Part shown: positions 31,001 to 46,000 of the stretch, piece after piece
Position numbering within the stretch: the stretch's first letter is position 1
Layout of the letters: each line of letters begins with the position of its first letter
Assembly (NCBI GenBank): GCA_963978545.1
Contig: OZ021727.1
Location: 48,955,385-49,019,384 of the forward strand
Length of the DNA stretch: 64,000 nt
Direction of reading: 5' to 3'
From: Linyphia triangularis
Lineage: Eukaryota > Arthropoda > Arachnida > Araneae > Linyphiidae
Program-made: the position numbers and the translations under genes
The notes under the pieces: model-generated
Told to the model about the DNA's origin: nothing
Seen by the model: only the letters and a program-made list of their open reading frames with translations
The model's database searches: none

Positions 31001-34000
31001 AAAAGATAAATCAATCTATTTCGTGTTTAAATAGTGCCTCTTTAATCGTAAATCGTAAAATTGTGGCAACCCTTGCGAACAAAAATAAGAGTTACGAAAG
31101 AGATATTACGATGCTGGTAGTAAAAAAAATAGCGGATTTAATTCCGAATCAAATGATCGATGCATGTGTTAGGATTCCCGATTCAGTTAAATTGGCCGAT
31201 CCTAAATTTAATATTCCGGGTAAAATTGATGTATTAATTGGAGCGGAATATTTTTATGAAATATTAAAACCTGGAAAATTAAATGTTAAAAATACGAGCT
31301 TGATATTACAGGGTTCTGTATTTGGCTACATTGTAGGTGGTAGTATACCAATTTCCGATATAGTAAGACCTAATTATTGCGGTTTGATATGTGAAACAGA
31401 AGATCTAAATTCGAACTTAAAGAAATTTTGGGAGATTGAGGAGGTAGTAAATGAATTGCCTAAAAATAAGGAAAATTTAATTTGTGAAGAGCATTACGCG
31501 CGAACTCATGTTAGAGATAAAACGGGAAGATACGTTGTGTCCATGCCCTTTAAAGAGCATTGGTCATGTCTAGGAAATTCTAAAGACATTGCTCTAATGA
31601 GATTAGAATCGCTATGGACTCGCTTGTCAAGAGACCAGGAATACTTAAATTTATATCGTGAATTCCTTAAAGAATATGAGGAATTAGGACATATGAGTGA
31701 GATAAAAAATAGTATAGAGCCAGACACCACCTATTATATGCCTCATCATGGTATTTATAGGCCTCAAAAGAGTACTACAAAACTGTGTACTGTGTTTAAT
31801 GCTTCAACAATAACAACTAGTGGGAAATCATTAAATTCCATTCAATACAACGGTGGGGTAATACAAGATGACTTGTTCTCCCTATTAGTAAGATTTCGTA
31901 AACATGTCTTTGCTTTCACTGCAGACATCCGTAAAATGTACCGAATGATAAACATAGAGGAGAATCAAAGAAATCTTCAGAGAATACTGTGGAAGGAAGA
32001 CATTAATGGTCCAGTTAAGGTATACCAGCTAAATACAGTAACGTATGGTACGGTTAGTGCGCCGTATCTGGCAATGCGAACTTTAAAGCAAATTTCCATT
32101 GACGAGGAGAAAAACTTTCCCATTGCGGCATCGGTTCTCTGCAAAGATCTATATATGGACGATGTTTTAAGTGGATCGAGCACACTGGAGAATGCAAAGG
32201 CCTTGCAACATGAACTTATTGACATTCTCAAAACGGCTCAGATGTCGTTACATAAGTGGTGTGGGAGTACTTCTGAGCTTATCCCTACCTCTGAAAAAGA
32301 GTACGAGTTTGCTTCTACGGAGGAAATAAAAACTTTAGGTATCGTCTGGAGGGCTAAAGTTGACTGTTTTACATTCAAAGTAGAAGTGGACAAAAATGCT
32401 CACCCTACAAAAAGATCGGTATTATCCATTATTGCCAGACTGTTTGACCCACTCGGGTTACTTGGTCCGGTGATAACAAAAGCCAAGATTTTTATGCAGC
32501 AGTTGTGGCTGCTTAAAATTGGCTGGAGTGAGAGGCTTCCTCTGAAAGAAGCAAGTGAGTGGCAAGACTTTGTGCGGTCTTTAGTAATTTTAAATGAAAT
32601 CAACATTGGGAGGTGCATAGTGATTCCCAAAGCTGAAGTAATTGAGATGCATGGATTTAGTGATGCTTCCGAAAAAGCATATGGCGCGGCGATCTACGCC
32701 AGATCTATCACTACAGATGGAGAGGTGAAAGTGAGGCTTATCACCAGTAAATCTCGAGTGTCGCCCATCAAGCTTGTAACCACCCCTCGGCTGGAATTAT
32801 GTAGTGCCGTCTTACTCGCAAAGTTAATGCATAAAGTACAAAAGGCATTACAAATGAGAATGACGTCCGTCTTCTACTGGACTGACTCTACAATAGTTCT
32901 ATCGTGGTTGAAAAAGGAGTCTAGAGATTTGAAGACATTCGTGGCTAACAGAGTAGTGGTTATTCAAGAGTTAACAGATATTAATCAGTGGCATCATGTT
33001 CCTTCAGAACAGAATCCTGCTGACATCATTTCAAGAGGTCTGGATCCAGAGAAAATTCCCCAAAGTGATCTATGGTGGTTTGGTCCAACATTTCTGCAAG
33101 ACAGTGCAATGAAGTTCCCTGGTGCTTGCAATGAAGTTTACAATTGTGAGTTATACCAAAAAGAGTTGAAAGATAATCGAGGGGAATCAGCTTGTCTCTT
33201 AGTGCAAAATATAGAGATACTTCCCATCATTAATAAGTGTTCTTCGTTCACAAAATTACAAAGAATTATAGCATGGTGTGTGCGTTTCAAGGAAAATACC
33301 AAAAATCCACTGGAGACAACCACTGGTAGTTTAAATGCATCTGAATTGTCTGCATCTTTGATGTGCTTAGTAAAAAATGTGCAATTAGTGTATTTTGCTA
33401 AAGAAATTCAGTGTATTGAAAAGGGTCAACAGTTACCCAATTCAAGTAACTTATTAAATTTATCACCCTTTTTAGATGAAAAAAACATACTTCGGGTTGG
33501 AGGACGATTGAGGCACTCCAACTTACCTGCAGAACAGAAACATCCTATGTTAATCCCTAACAATAATCAATTTTGTGATTTGATAATTAATCATTTTCAT
33601 GTTTTTTATTTTCACACAGGAACTGAAGCAACTTTGGCCAACATTCGTACTCAATTTTGGATTATTAATGGCAGATCAAATGTAAAAAGAGTTATTAAGA
33701 AATGTTTAATATGTTTTAAAGCAAATGCTAAGGGTAAAAATCAAATAATGGCAGATTTGCCTAGTGCTAGAGTTAACATTTCGAGAGTATTCACCAAAGT
33801 TGGACTGGATTTTTGTGGGCCTTTTAAATTGAAATTAGTTCCAGGTAGAGTTAAGAGTATATATAAATGTTATATTTGTATTTTTGTGTGTTTTGTTGTT
33901 AAAGCTGTACACTTAGAAATTGTAAATAATTTAAGTACTGAGGCTTTTATAGGTGCATTGAAAAGATTTATATCTCGAAGAAATAGACCGACTGATATAT

Positions 34001-37000
34001 TTAGTGACAACGGAACTAACTTTGTAGGTGCCAACAATGAGTTTCGTAAAATTTTAAAAGGTCTGTTTAATAATGAAGGTACGGACAAATTTGAGGATTT
34101 TCTTGCTTCTAATGGTATTAAATGGCATTTTAATCCTCCTGCCACACCTCACTTCGGAGGGCTGTGGGAGGCGGGGGTGAAGTCATTAAAAAGACACCTT
34201 CAAAGGGTTGTGGGAAGTACCATTCTTACTCATGAGGAACTTCATACACTTGTGACGCAAGTGGAAGCTGTATTGAATTCCCGTCCTTTTTGTCCTCTTT
34301 CAGAAGATCCCAATGACGAGTTAGTGTTAACCCCAGCCCATTTCTTGGTTGGTTCGACTTTAACATCCTTGCCTGAACCAGATTTTATCGAGGTTCCGAT
34401 GAATCGGCTCAGTAGGTGGCAATTAGTTCAAAAATGTACTCAGACATTTTGGAGAAAATGGTCTTCAGACTATTTAAATCGCCTGCAAGCAAGACCTAAA
34501 TGGTTTAAAGGTAAAGAGGAGTTTAAGGAAAATGAAATAGTTTTGGTAAAAGGTTATTATAATTTAAAGCAACTAAATTGGAATCTTGCCAAAATAATTA
34601 AGGTTCATCCTCGGAAGGACAATATAACTAGAGTAGTTACATTGAAAACGAGTAAAGGTATTTTTCAACGACCTGTTAATAAAATTGTAAAATTGCCTTT
34701 TGATTCTAATTAATTTGGTGTTTATTTACATATTTGAACATTAACTTACTTGTATTACTTGAAATTTTTAAGGTGTTCTTGTGAATGTTAATTGAATACA
34801 ATATTGTTATTTCATTGTGTATTATATATTCCAGTATGATGTAAGGAGTGATAAGAGATATTTGTGATTTGTTATGAATATATATTGAAAATTTTGAAAA
34901 ATGTGTCAAGGCGGGCGGTATATTGTGACGCCTGATCACTGTAAATTAATGGCGCTGCGGTCGCTTGAGGAGCGAACGTATTTGTGAAGTATTAAGTAAT
35001 AAAGGAGAGATGAGGTTACAGTCCACTCGTGTAGTGCTTTATTTTAGCTATGTTCAAAAAAGAAAGAGATAATTTTAATTAGAGCTATCGCTGGCCCAAA
35101 ACACTAACCATTGCTAAAGTATGGAATTTGAATGCAAGAATAAGGAGAAACTTTTTAGCTGAATTGACTTGCACATTATTTTCTATATAAATTTATATTC
35201 AAACGAAAGAAACTGCTTTGAATCAATGGAAGAAAACAGAATGTATAATAAATTAAATGGAAAAATACAATTTACACGAAATACATTAAAAATAATTGGG
35301 TAAGAATTTTATATTGTAGGTATTTGTTACACTTCTTGTATATTAAATTTTTGTATTGTTCTACCACATAGTTTTGGAGGTGTTGGGGCTCCTGGATATA
35401 TTCGCTAAGGCTTAAATGCCAGTCAGAAACCCCTCCTCTGGAATCCTCACCCTACCGAACCTCCTAATGAGAGGCAGGTCAGGACCTCATTGTCCATTGC
35501 ATTTAATTTATTATAGATTCTGCTTTAATTACAATTGTTTAGTTGATGTATTTAACTTTCGCATATCGCCCAGCATCTTCTTCTTTTCCTTTTTAAATAT
35601 CTGATAAAAAGATATAACCAGTATATCTAATAGTAGTATTCTCTAGTATGCAAGAGGCTAAGTGCTCTATAGCCTCTTATCTAATGATGAGTAGTGATAA
35701 TGACAATTAGGATAGATAGAGGTGTCGATTGTCCCAGAAGGTAGCCCTGAAGACTTTTTTGCCTTGAAATTCTGAATCATGTAATGATATTTTGGGGCAG
35801 TGTAGCTCTTATGCCAACAAAAATTCAATGCAACCAACAAACCATATTTGCACAATCCTATAGAGAATTTACATTTTAGTGAAGGGGAAAGCCATACATG
35901 CTTATCATGGGATTTAGTTTAGGGCCTAATAATTGAAAATAAAACACTTGTAAGCATCCCATTGCTTGGATAGGTAGAGTGCTATGTTTCAAATGAATAT
36001 TTGAGTTCTTATATTAAAAATATAATAGTACTACAAATTACTTGCATTTCCATTATGAAATGTTTGTTTCAGACTATTTATATGCATTTAAATTGATATT
36101 CCGGATTTATTTTATCAATAAAAAATGTTTTAATATCTTCTGTTTATTTCCAGCAAATGTTGTTTCTGAAATTGAATTGAAGAATTTGGCACCTTCTCAA
36201 GCAAAAGCACTACAGCTTCTGACAAAAGATGAAATAAGCCTAGATATTAGCAACTTCTTTGAAGATAGCGTCATAATTTACAATAGGGTTCCCAAAACTG
36301 GAAGCACTAGCTTCATGGGCGTAGCATATGACCTGTGTTCACATAATGGATTCAATGTCCTTCACATAAACACTACTAAAAATTCCCATGTTCTTTCACT
36401 CTCAGATCAGGTAATAAATATCAACAGTATTTGAAAATTTGGTACTCTTCTGTTAGACGGGTACCAGGTAAAAATCGCCAAATTCCAGTGATAACTCATT
36501 CAAACTAATAACCTTCTGATCATTTATATCAACCTTATAAGAAACCGTGATAATTGTCTTTAAATAACGGAATTGAATGTAATAAAACAAAAGTCTGACG
36601 AGGAATGTTTAAATGTTTGTTAAAGATAATCAGCTTGGAGATAACTGAGCCAACTTTCAGACTTGGCGATTTTCGGTAACTGTCTTATGGAAGAGTGCCA
36701 AAAATTCTTAAAAAAGTTGACAAAAATAATTTCTTTAGAATTTTTTTTTACTAAAAAGAAATCACATTTATTAAGAAAATAGATATTTTGTTAAGGTCCA
36801 TAAAATATATTGCCATGATTTATTTTGGAGCATTAATAATATTCAAACTAAAATTTTATAGCCAATTGTGTGTTACCTCTTACATTAGTAGACTATTAAT
36901 TTAATAGTACCAATATCAATAATAAAATATTAAAAAAATCTTTATTGTGAGTAAAAAATTGTCTCATTTCTCAGAATAAGCATTAAAACTTGTAATACTC

Positions 37001-40000
37001 ATGTCCTATAAATGCCTAAGAACTTTGGCCACTTTGTTAAAAAAATATCTTGATATTATAGCCATTCAATTCTAATAAGTTTCATAACAATCATAAATAG
37101 TGTTTGGTGCTTCTTGGCACAAAGTAAAATCCCCATTATCTTGAAAGTGCATGGATGCCAAGTATATATTTCATTCATTATTAGTCATCCTCAGTCTCTT
37201 TTTACCCTGTGCTATTAATAATGTATTGTTCTAGCCATAGTATCTGCCAAAGAATGATTTTTACTGGGTGTAACTCTTTAATTTTACATTTAGTTAATAT
37301 GATATAAGTGGTAATAAAGATGTAAATTTTAAAATAAAACAAAAATCACGGGTTTTGGCGATAAAGATAGCGCAAAAAATCATTGTTAATTTCTCATTGT
37401 AAAAAATCACTATTTTGTCTTCACTTTTAGTGAATAGGTTTTAATTATTTTCATTATGTTTAGGGCTAAATATCATTATTTTAATATAATATTTTGCAAG
37501 TTATTGTATTTGAAAATTTAATACATTAGTAGTATAGGAAAGAGAATGAATACTTGACAAGTTACTAGTTCTAATGAATTTTGTGCCTTGTGAAAAACTA
37601 TATTTTTCATATTGAAATGATGGCTCTATTCCATTATAGCCCTGACACTTTACAATAAGTTTTCAGTTAGCAAATAATTTAGTTGACAGTTTTTACTAAT
37701 AAGAACACTTTATAGATTGCAGCGCAACAAAATAATTTTTTACTAACAAAACATAAATCACAAATGATCTGGTTTTCAGATGGGAGTAATGTTACATTTC
37801 CATGATTGAATAAATAAATCTTTTTCTTATGACTTCATGTACCAAAATTACCTCCTTCGGGATTCAACATGCATTTGGGTTCTCTTTCAAAGGCACCTAA
37901 GAGCTTGGCAAGTATCTAATGGAAAAGTAATAAAAAGACTAAGTTCACACATTTCAATCCCTGTGAAATCATTTACTTGTTGGCGATTTGAAAAAATGTC
38001 AAATTTGTCAAAAAAACAGTTCTACAAAAGGTCTCTAAACTTATTTTGCACTGTCAGATGCTCTAAATAACCTCTTAAAAGCTCAAAATTGGAAAGTTTG
38101 ATGATCAGAAATGTCCAATTTGCAAGATGGCATCCAAAATTTAATCAAATTCGCAACTCCTACAGTTTTCATCTTCCACAAGTAAAGTTAGAATCTTACC
38201 TCATGTTTTTACAATCCTGGAATCAGAGTTCATCCTAGAAATAAAAAAGGGCAGGGTGCTATTTTCCAAAAAAAGGGCACTTCCTGTTTACGAGGGCACT
38301 TTTATGGCAAATTGCAGAAATACGCGTTTTCTGCTACAATTTCAATATTGTTATACTTTTCTACCACGATAAATAATTTTCAATATTCTGAAAAAATAAA
38401 TTATAATGCAAAAATCTGTGAATCAAAAACTCACTCAGAAACTTAAAAGATATCAAAATACTGATAAAATGCTTCAGTCTTAATTCTGCTGGAATGAGAC
38501 TGAGAAAATTATTAAAATTAAAGTGCAATATACACAGTAAAATGTTCATCAAATAGTAATTTTTATAAAATTATTAATTTATAATACAGTAAAACTAAGA
38601 TAAGAATGTTTTAGTATAATGAAAATGTGTTAAGATAAGAACTTTTCACTCTTTCAAAATTTTCTAAAGTTTGAATGAATCTACCTTAAACTTCATCTCT
38701 TAGTTTTGCTATTGTCAGATAGAGAATAGAGTTTCTCCAAAAACTAAAGACGACTAAAGAACTTGGACTATGTAATAAAAATTTTGCATTTTTTTATTTT
38801 CAAAATCGGATCAAATTTAGCGTCAAAACGGCGATTTTTTTGCCGTGCATGCCGCTATTATGCAAGCTACAATAGAAGTTTATTTTTTTAAAAATCTGAG
38901 ATTTTGGTTGCATTCCTGTTATGTTTAATTTTAAATATGAAACGGATGTTTAGAAATTAATTGGTAACAGGCAAATTACCAAAAACACCCCCTAAATTTA
39001 ACAGGAGGACATCGCGATTACGCGTGTCCAAACGGAAATATTCTTTTTAAATTCTTAGTGTAAACATTTGATAGTTATAAACCTTTAACTAAGTTATTCA
39101 AGTCTTTCAAATTCCTTTCTTTACTATTTTGAAGGACGCATGGTAAAAATCCAGCGAAATACACTTAATCAAAACACGTACAAAATGGCCATCGGAGTTT
39201 ACTAATGTGCACTTGGGAAATTGTAAGACGGCGCCCTACAATCCACCTACTAATGAAGCACGTTATATAGACATCTACTCAATGGTTTCAGTCCCTGATA
39301 TATACGTTGCACGTTTGAACATGAATGCGCATGCGCGACAGCCGATTTCAGTAGGGGTGATCCACATTGCGTACTGTTATGAGGGAAAAAACGAAAGTTT
39401 TTCAAATTCTTTCAGGACGAAATTTTTTCTGAAAAATGGCAGGAAGGGCTCTATTTTTATAGAAAAAAGGCAAGAAGGGCGCTATTTTTATAGAAAAAGG
39501 GCAGTCAGGGCGCGCTGCCCCTCGAAAAATGCCTAGGATGAACTCTGCTGGAATGCTCGTAGAAGGTTTGAAATTACTTAGAAATAATATGCTCTTATGT
39601 ACAATCAGTTGTGTAACTTGCACCCTTGGCTTAGGCTGGTTCTGAGGCCCAACTTTTTCTAATATCCTAGTTTTATCATATCATTTGAAATTGGGCCTTT
39701 TATAAGATCAACCTTCTGTATACTTAATATTATATATAACAGTTAAAAAAAAACTTTTGCAACAATATTTTGAGGCTCAAACCATTGTATATATGCTACA
39801 TACACGATCATAGCCTATTGCATGTTTGTCAACTTGTTGCTTTAACTTCATTGGCAATTTGTTTTGTAAAGATCTTTTATAATACTTTGTACAGTAGTAC
39901 TAAAAAAATTATTGCGTGTAATGAGAGTAATGTAGACATTATTTTTATCACAGGTTAGATTTGTTCAAAATGTGTCATTGTGGAGTGCCAAAAAGCCAGC

Positions 40001-43000
40001 ATTATATCATGGACATATTGCATTTCTGGATTTTTCTAGGTAATAACATTTACGGTATTCAGCGGGCTCTGTGAAAGAAAATAATCATGTGATATTAATT
40101 ATTGCAGAAAAAAGTTATAAACATTATAATTAGATTTAGTATAAATATTTTACAAAATCGTATTCATGTTACTTGCTAATAAAATTATACATATCTTGCT
40201 AAGTTGTGCAATCAAATACAAAAATGTTTTACATTATATTACATCAAAGAAAAAAATATTTTTTTTAGATTCGCTGTACCTAAGAAGCCAATATTTATTA
40301 ACATCATTAGAAAGCCTTTAGATCGTTTGGTTTCTTATTACTACTTTCTCAGATATGGGGATGATTTTCGACCATATGTTGTGCGACGTCGTCAAGGTAA
40401 TAAAATGGTAAGCAAAATTCTGGGGTTTTCTTATTCATTCTTTTTCATTTAATGTAAGAATTTAAATCACTTAATATAGATTGATCATTCTCTGTATAAT
40501 GCACAATAACTTGTTGCAGAATTTTTTTTCACCATTAGATAAGTTAGATATTTCTTTTAACCTTGGAATATATTTTAATGCAATCAAAAGTCCTCAAAAC
40601 AAGTAATAATAATTTTAAAATATTTTTTATACTAAAAAAATATGTCCACGGACATGACAAATCATGTCTGTGGACTGTTACAACTGGGTTGCTTGTTTTA
40701 GCAGTATTTTAATTGCACTTTATATTTCCTAGATGTCTATATTTATTTATTTTTAGCTATAAGGTATATTGAGCAATGTTATGCTTGAATATATAGCTTT
40801 TATGAGTACAGTAAAAGCCTGATTAACCAGCATTCAATCAACCAGAATTTTTGAAAATCAAGTTTTGGCGAGAAAATTATCGCTAATTGGCCAAAAAATC
40901 TGCAATAAGTTGGCAAATGTTTGTTTTTTTATTTATTTAATATCACTTGAGATTTTGATGTTGAGTCGGTCTTTTATTTTGATGGTTTTTGATTCATAAT
41001 GGTGTAATAGCTGAATTTGCACGGGTTAAAAATTAATATATTATCCGGAATGTTGAAGTTCTTATTCAATCCACTGCGAATTTTTGACCAAAAACCTTAA
41101 TATTCTTAATGGAAATTCTGTGCTTAGTATTTATAGGCATATGTCCAGAAAACTTTAAAATATAAATATGTTGTGATTATTTGCTGAATCTAAATAAATC
41201 TGACTTATTTTAATTGTATAAAAAAATGGTTTTGTAATCGAAATTCAGTTATTCACAGCTTCAGGAAAACATGCTCCAGCAGATAGATTTTTCTGAAAAG
41301 TCTGGTTTATCCAGAAAATTCGAATCCAAAAGAACTGTGCACATCTTGCATCTATTTTTTCTTGCATCGCTTATTGAATTAAAAATATGTTTGTTTCCGT
41401 AATATGTGTAATTTGTATATCCCGAATCCATACTATGGACTACTTTTATTGTAATTATAGTAAATTTTAATAATTATAGTAAATAAAAAAAGTGATTTTC
41501 CACGATCTCAACCGTATCCGGCAAACAGTAAGCAGGGAATCCGGATAAAATAAAACATTAGGTTTGTAGCCTAGATCTACATGTGGAACCTGCAATTGCA
41601 CAAAATTTAAAGTCATGTACAATGGATACGTTCCATTCTAAATAATATTGATGCATCCTTAATTCACTTCTACTCATGATTTAATTTGTAAATTTTCAAC
41701 TGTATCAGGAAAATGTGCAATTCTGCCTAATTCAACTAAACCTTTTATCACAAAATTTCAGTTTCTTACAATCAATCAGAATAAAACCTAATTGCATTCA
41801 TTTAAAGGGATGCTACTAATGAAATGTATCATTCAAGTTCAAACCAGGATTCGACGATCACCATAATTTCTTTTAATTACAGCTATTAAAAGTAAAATGT
41901 ATATTGAACAATAATGCCTCATTTCCATGGCGATTTACATTATAAATCTTATATATTCCTTTAGTCTATACAATATAGTAGTAGATATTTGAATACAAAG
42001 GTTGTTTTCTTGAGCACATATTTCTTTAGGGTAGGGTACAAAGTCGTTCGTGTGTGAGGTGAAAGACAGATAATGTAATCCCCAGCCCAGGTTTTCTAAG
42101 TACAAAAGCCACTTTTCCAGAATTCTGGGAATCTCTACATGAAAACACATACACCAAAACTTCCCCTGCAGAGCGGATGTAGCGATTGTCTACTTTGTTC
42201 ACCTTGTAACCATAAAATATAGATTCAGTTAGAATCGGTACTTTACAATGCTTAATGTTCCGTTTTTTGCTAAATTCCAGATATAAAAGTGATTTATTTG
42301 AGGTAATATATTTCACATTATTGCCAATTGTGAGAGTAAAGTATAACATTATTGTAACTAAAAAAGTTTATGATTTTAATGTTAGGTACCACCACTAGCG
42401 TTATTTGTCGTTTAACATATTGCTAAAAATTTGGCGCAAAAAAGTCGACATTCATTTAACCGGAAAATTCAGTTATCCAGAAATCATAATTTCCCGGTGA
42501 TTCCGCATAATCGGGCATTTACTGTAGTAATTTTATTGCAATCAATATAATACTTCTTCTCAAGATTGACGAGTCATGTCTGTGGACAGCAGTTTTTAGC
42601 TGTTTAACAGCCAAGTGACTCAACAAGTCAACTGTGATATTGGAAAGAAGTCTAATGTAACCATTTTGGTTCCAATACACTTTGTGTATTATATTTTTCA
42701 ATACCAGAATCATATTTTATGATTTACATGTGAAATAATTGCAACTGTAAAGATGATACCATCATTTTCCTGGTCAAGATGAAATTAGTTAAGAATAATT
42801 AAATATTTATTATTATTTACTTATTTGATAATTTTAGTTGTACAGATATCAATTTAGTAATCTCATGTTTATAAACTTACAGTTCCATTCAGAATTAAAC
42901 AATAACAAGGATATTGTCATGTTCGTGAACTTTAACCAATAGAAGAACTATGGACGATCTCTATATATTATCAGACGATCTCTGCTAATGTCATAATTGG

Positions 43001-46000
43001 ATTGTAGTTGATAAGTTTTATAGAAGAAAAAAATTTTAAGCATTTAATTATTTCAAATTTTTTATATCTCCTTTTGCTGAAATAGTACATTCTGCGGAGA
43101 ATGACCCAGAAATAATTTAGGGTTATACATAGCAATTTGAACTAATAGAGCTCACAACAATATTAGAGAATCAGAGAAGAAACATTGAGAGATTGTAAGG
43201 TGTCCTCAGTACTGACCATATTATAGAAAAACATTGAATCAGAAATAAACAAATCTGCCTTTTCCTGCCTATATTGTTGGTTGAAATGGGCAGTTTAACC
43301 TTTGAAGACTTCATTAGGTCAAACTGGTGACTGCCTATTAAATCCAAGTTAATTTAAACTAACAATGGACAATTTCCGCATTTAAAAAAAAAAAAAAAAA
43401 CAATTCTTAATGTTTCGAAAAGGCCATAAACACAAAAATGTCTGCTCACTGCGTTTTTATTATTTTTTTTATTTGCAAACAAAGTTTCTTGTTAGTTTTG
43501 GCGGGGAAAACAACACATTGGGCTCAAAGCTAATGTGACGTCACTATTTCTCAAACAACTTGGCTTGAAACGCAGCAGCGGAAACCAGTTTTGCAAGTTT
43601 CTCACAAATCGCACCAACCAGTAGGATATATAGCAATTGCCTACCTAATTGCCTAAGGATGTTTAACATCACAACTATATCGCATCGTTTTGATCGGATT
43701 GCTATTGGGCAAGGTTTTCAGTCATTTTCTTTTCTTAATATTTAAAATACTAATTTTTTTAAAAGAACTTTTGTGTGAATATTTAGAATCGGAAAGAAAT
43801 TCTTCATACATATAAACTATTTTCACTTGTTTTTAAAAAATGCGGGAATTGTCCATTTAGATGTATGTGTCATTTATTTGATACCAACAAAGATATGTAG
43901 TATCAGAAATTATAGGATATTATACAGTCTGTGTTTTCATTCATCTGTATTTTCATCTGAAATTTCATTTGTAATTATTGATAGTCATAACTGTATCTTC
44001 AGTTGAGAACTTGTCATATTTCCCGACAGACATAGAAAATAGTTTTTATCCCGAATTATAGCATATCCATGAAAACGCAGTGTTGATTGAAAAGGATCAG
44101 ATATTACTCTTAACTGAAGATTTTAACTTCCATATTCTGCATATTCGACATCGGTAATGCAAAGGGTCATCGAAAATATAGAACAACTGCCTTTAAATAA
44201 GAACTGTTTCTGTTGGTTACAAATAAAAACTTAAAAGTTGCTTCTAATTAGTTGTTCAAAGATGCATTTCAAGTAGTGATTAGTAAGAATCTATTTGATG
44301 CAAAGGCAAAATGAGTGAATTTGACAGAGTTTTAAGAAAAAAAGTTTTCAAGGGTTTCAAAACTTTCACTGTTCTGTACCTGATTGCTCTTTTACACGCT
44401 ACCTTTTTTTAGAACATAACAGCAGATTTGTTGGCAGTTCTTTATTAACTCTTTCAATCATGAGACTATTTGCCTGCAGTTTAGTTTATGAAATTATTTT
44501 TTTACTAAATCATTAAATAACGTCTAGTGATAGAAATTAACACTTTACTAGTTTCTGAAAATAATTTACAAAATGTATTGGAAATTTTAACTATTTTCAA
44601 TTTGATAATTTAATGAAAATTAGGTTAGTTGGATGATGCCACTGGTCCTAAAATAGTTAAACAGATGAAATGGAACTTGAACAGCAATACACTACCAACT
44701 TAACCAGTTTGTCTGCAAAGTCAATGTTAATATACACCATATTTATTTTTGGGATATAACCATTTACTATTAACTAAAATACTAAACATATTTAAATTAA
44801 TTTCTTCAAATGTAATTTAGTTTGACAAACCAAATTATTTTTTTTTAAACTACTGCTTCCCAATATTCGAGTATTTTTGGAATGAAGAGGGAGGAGAGGC
44901 ACAGATATTTTCTGACACTTAATTAGATGCATTTAAAAAAAAAATTATAACTATAAAATTTTATTTATTTTTAAAACTATCTCATCCGTAGCTTTTATTT
45001 GATTCTATAAGTGTATGTTCTGTTTTTGACTTTGAGGCTTTAGAACATTAAAAATAATAGATAATTGTTTCTTATGTTATGGATGCATCAGTGACCATAG
45101 GTAGAAAGTTATTGTATCTCACAATATCCAGTTAACTTTGTACCTATTGTTACTGATACATTCATAATACAAGAAACAACTATCTCTCATAGTAGAGGAA
45201 GTACTAAAGTCACGACAGCAGGAAAGTTTATAGAAAAAAAATACATTGAACAAAACGGCACCAAAAAGAGACAGAAGAACCCTCAAAGTTATTCTTACCT
45301 CAAGCAGGAAAACTATTCTCTCAAATGTGACTGATTAGTAAAAATTTAATAAATTCAATTTTAAGTCATACACATGTTAGGGAACTACTTGATCAGAATA
45401 TCCATAGCATAGCTGCTATTTCAATACCAATAGAAAGGAACTCAGAATATAGTGTACTGTCTTCTAGTTTCATAAGATATGCAGATTAACAGCAAAATTT
45501 TTATATTTTCCAATTAATCGACATTCACCCTGATTGCCATTTCAAAATAGATTAACAAATGGAGAATATTGCCACTATCTTACAAACAACACTGTATTCT
45601 TTCCATGGGTGCCCCCAGGAGGGTGCAAGGGAGTGCACTTGCACCCTCCTGGCTTTTGAAAATTAAATTAAAATTGGCAAAAAAAGTGTAAATTCCAAGG
45701 GGGGGAAAAGCACATATGCCATTTTGAAACTTTAGTTCAATCATACAATGAATTTTTTCAACTTGATTTTATGACTCCTGTTTATTTCTTATTTCGCTTT
45801 TCATTGCTGATTATTGCTATTGCAAGCATCGATTATTGCAAGGAGCTTTTAAGGCACCAGTTGTTTAGAAATACTGATGATTGTAAATTGGGTATATGAG
45901 ATATAAGACATAGTAAGTTTTTAGATTTCAATTGAGTATTTGAGCATTTCCTTTATGTTTCATTCTTGATTTTTTTTAATTTTTTTATTTATTATTTTCA

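Larger units (their letters stand above)
28969..35103 (+). mobile_element. BEL/Pao LTR retrotransposon, full length
   Basis: Complete element in HS2ST intron 1, sense orientation. Two 183-base LTRs (28969-29151, 34921-35103) differ at six positions by my count (about 97% identical), and a 5-base target duplication CTAAC flanks it (28964-28968, 35104-35108). The first LTR starts TGTTGTGACG; the second starts TATTGTGACG. The single Gag-Pol frame at 29521-34713 is intact. A likely primer-binding site follows the 5' LTR (TTGGCCGTCGACCCGAGG, 29152-29169). The high LTR identity and open frame point to recent insertion. Confidence 0.95.

Noticed and set aside
30685..34145. Minus-strand frames under the BEL polyprotein
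   Set aside because: Antisense shadows of the 1730-codon Gag-Pol frame.
37837..38070. 77-codon frame in HS2ST intron 2 as an extra exon
   Set aside because: The exons either side already join in phase, and the sequence has no counterpart in the sulfotransferase family.
40396..40401. Earlier donor CAAG/GTAATA for HS2ST exon 4
   Set aside because: It would leave the next exon in the wrong phase and drop the QGNKM-TFDGC continuity; the donor at 40408 fits.
42026..42349. 107-codon minus-strand frame as a gene
   Set aside because: It lies inside a pogo-like non-autonomous element and shows no family features; kept only as a note there.
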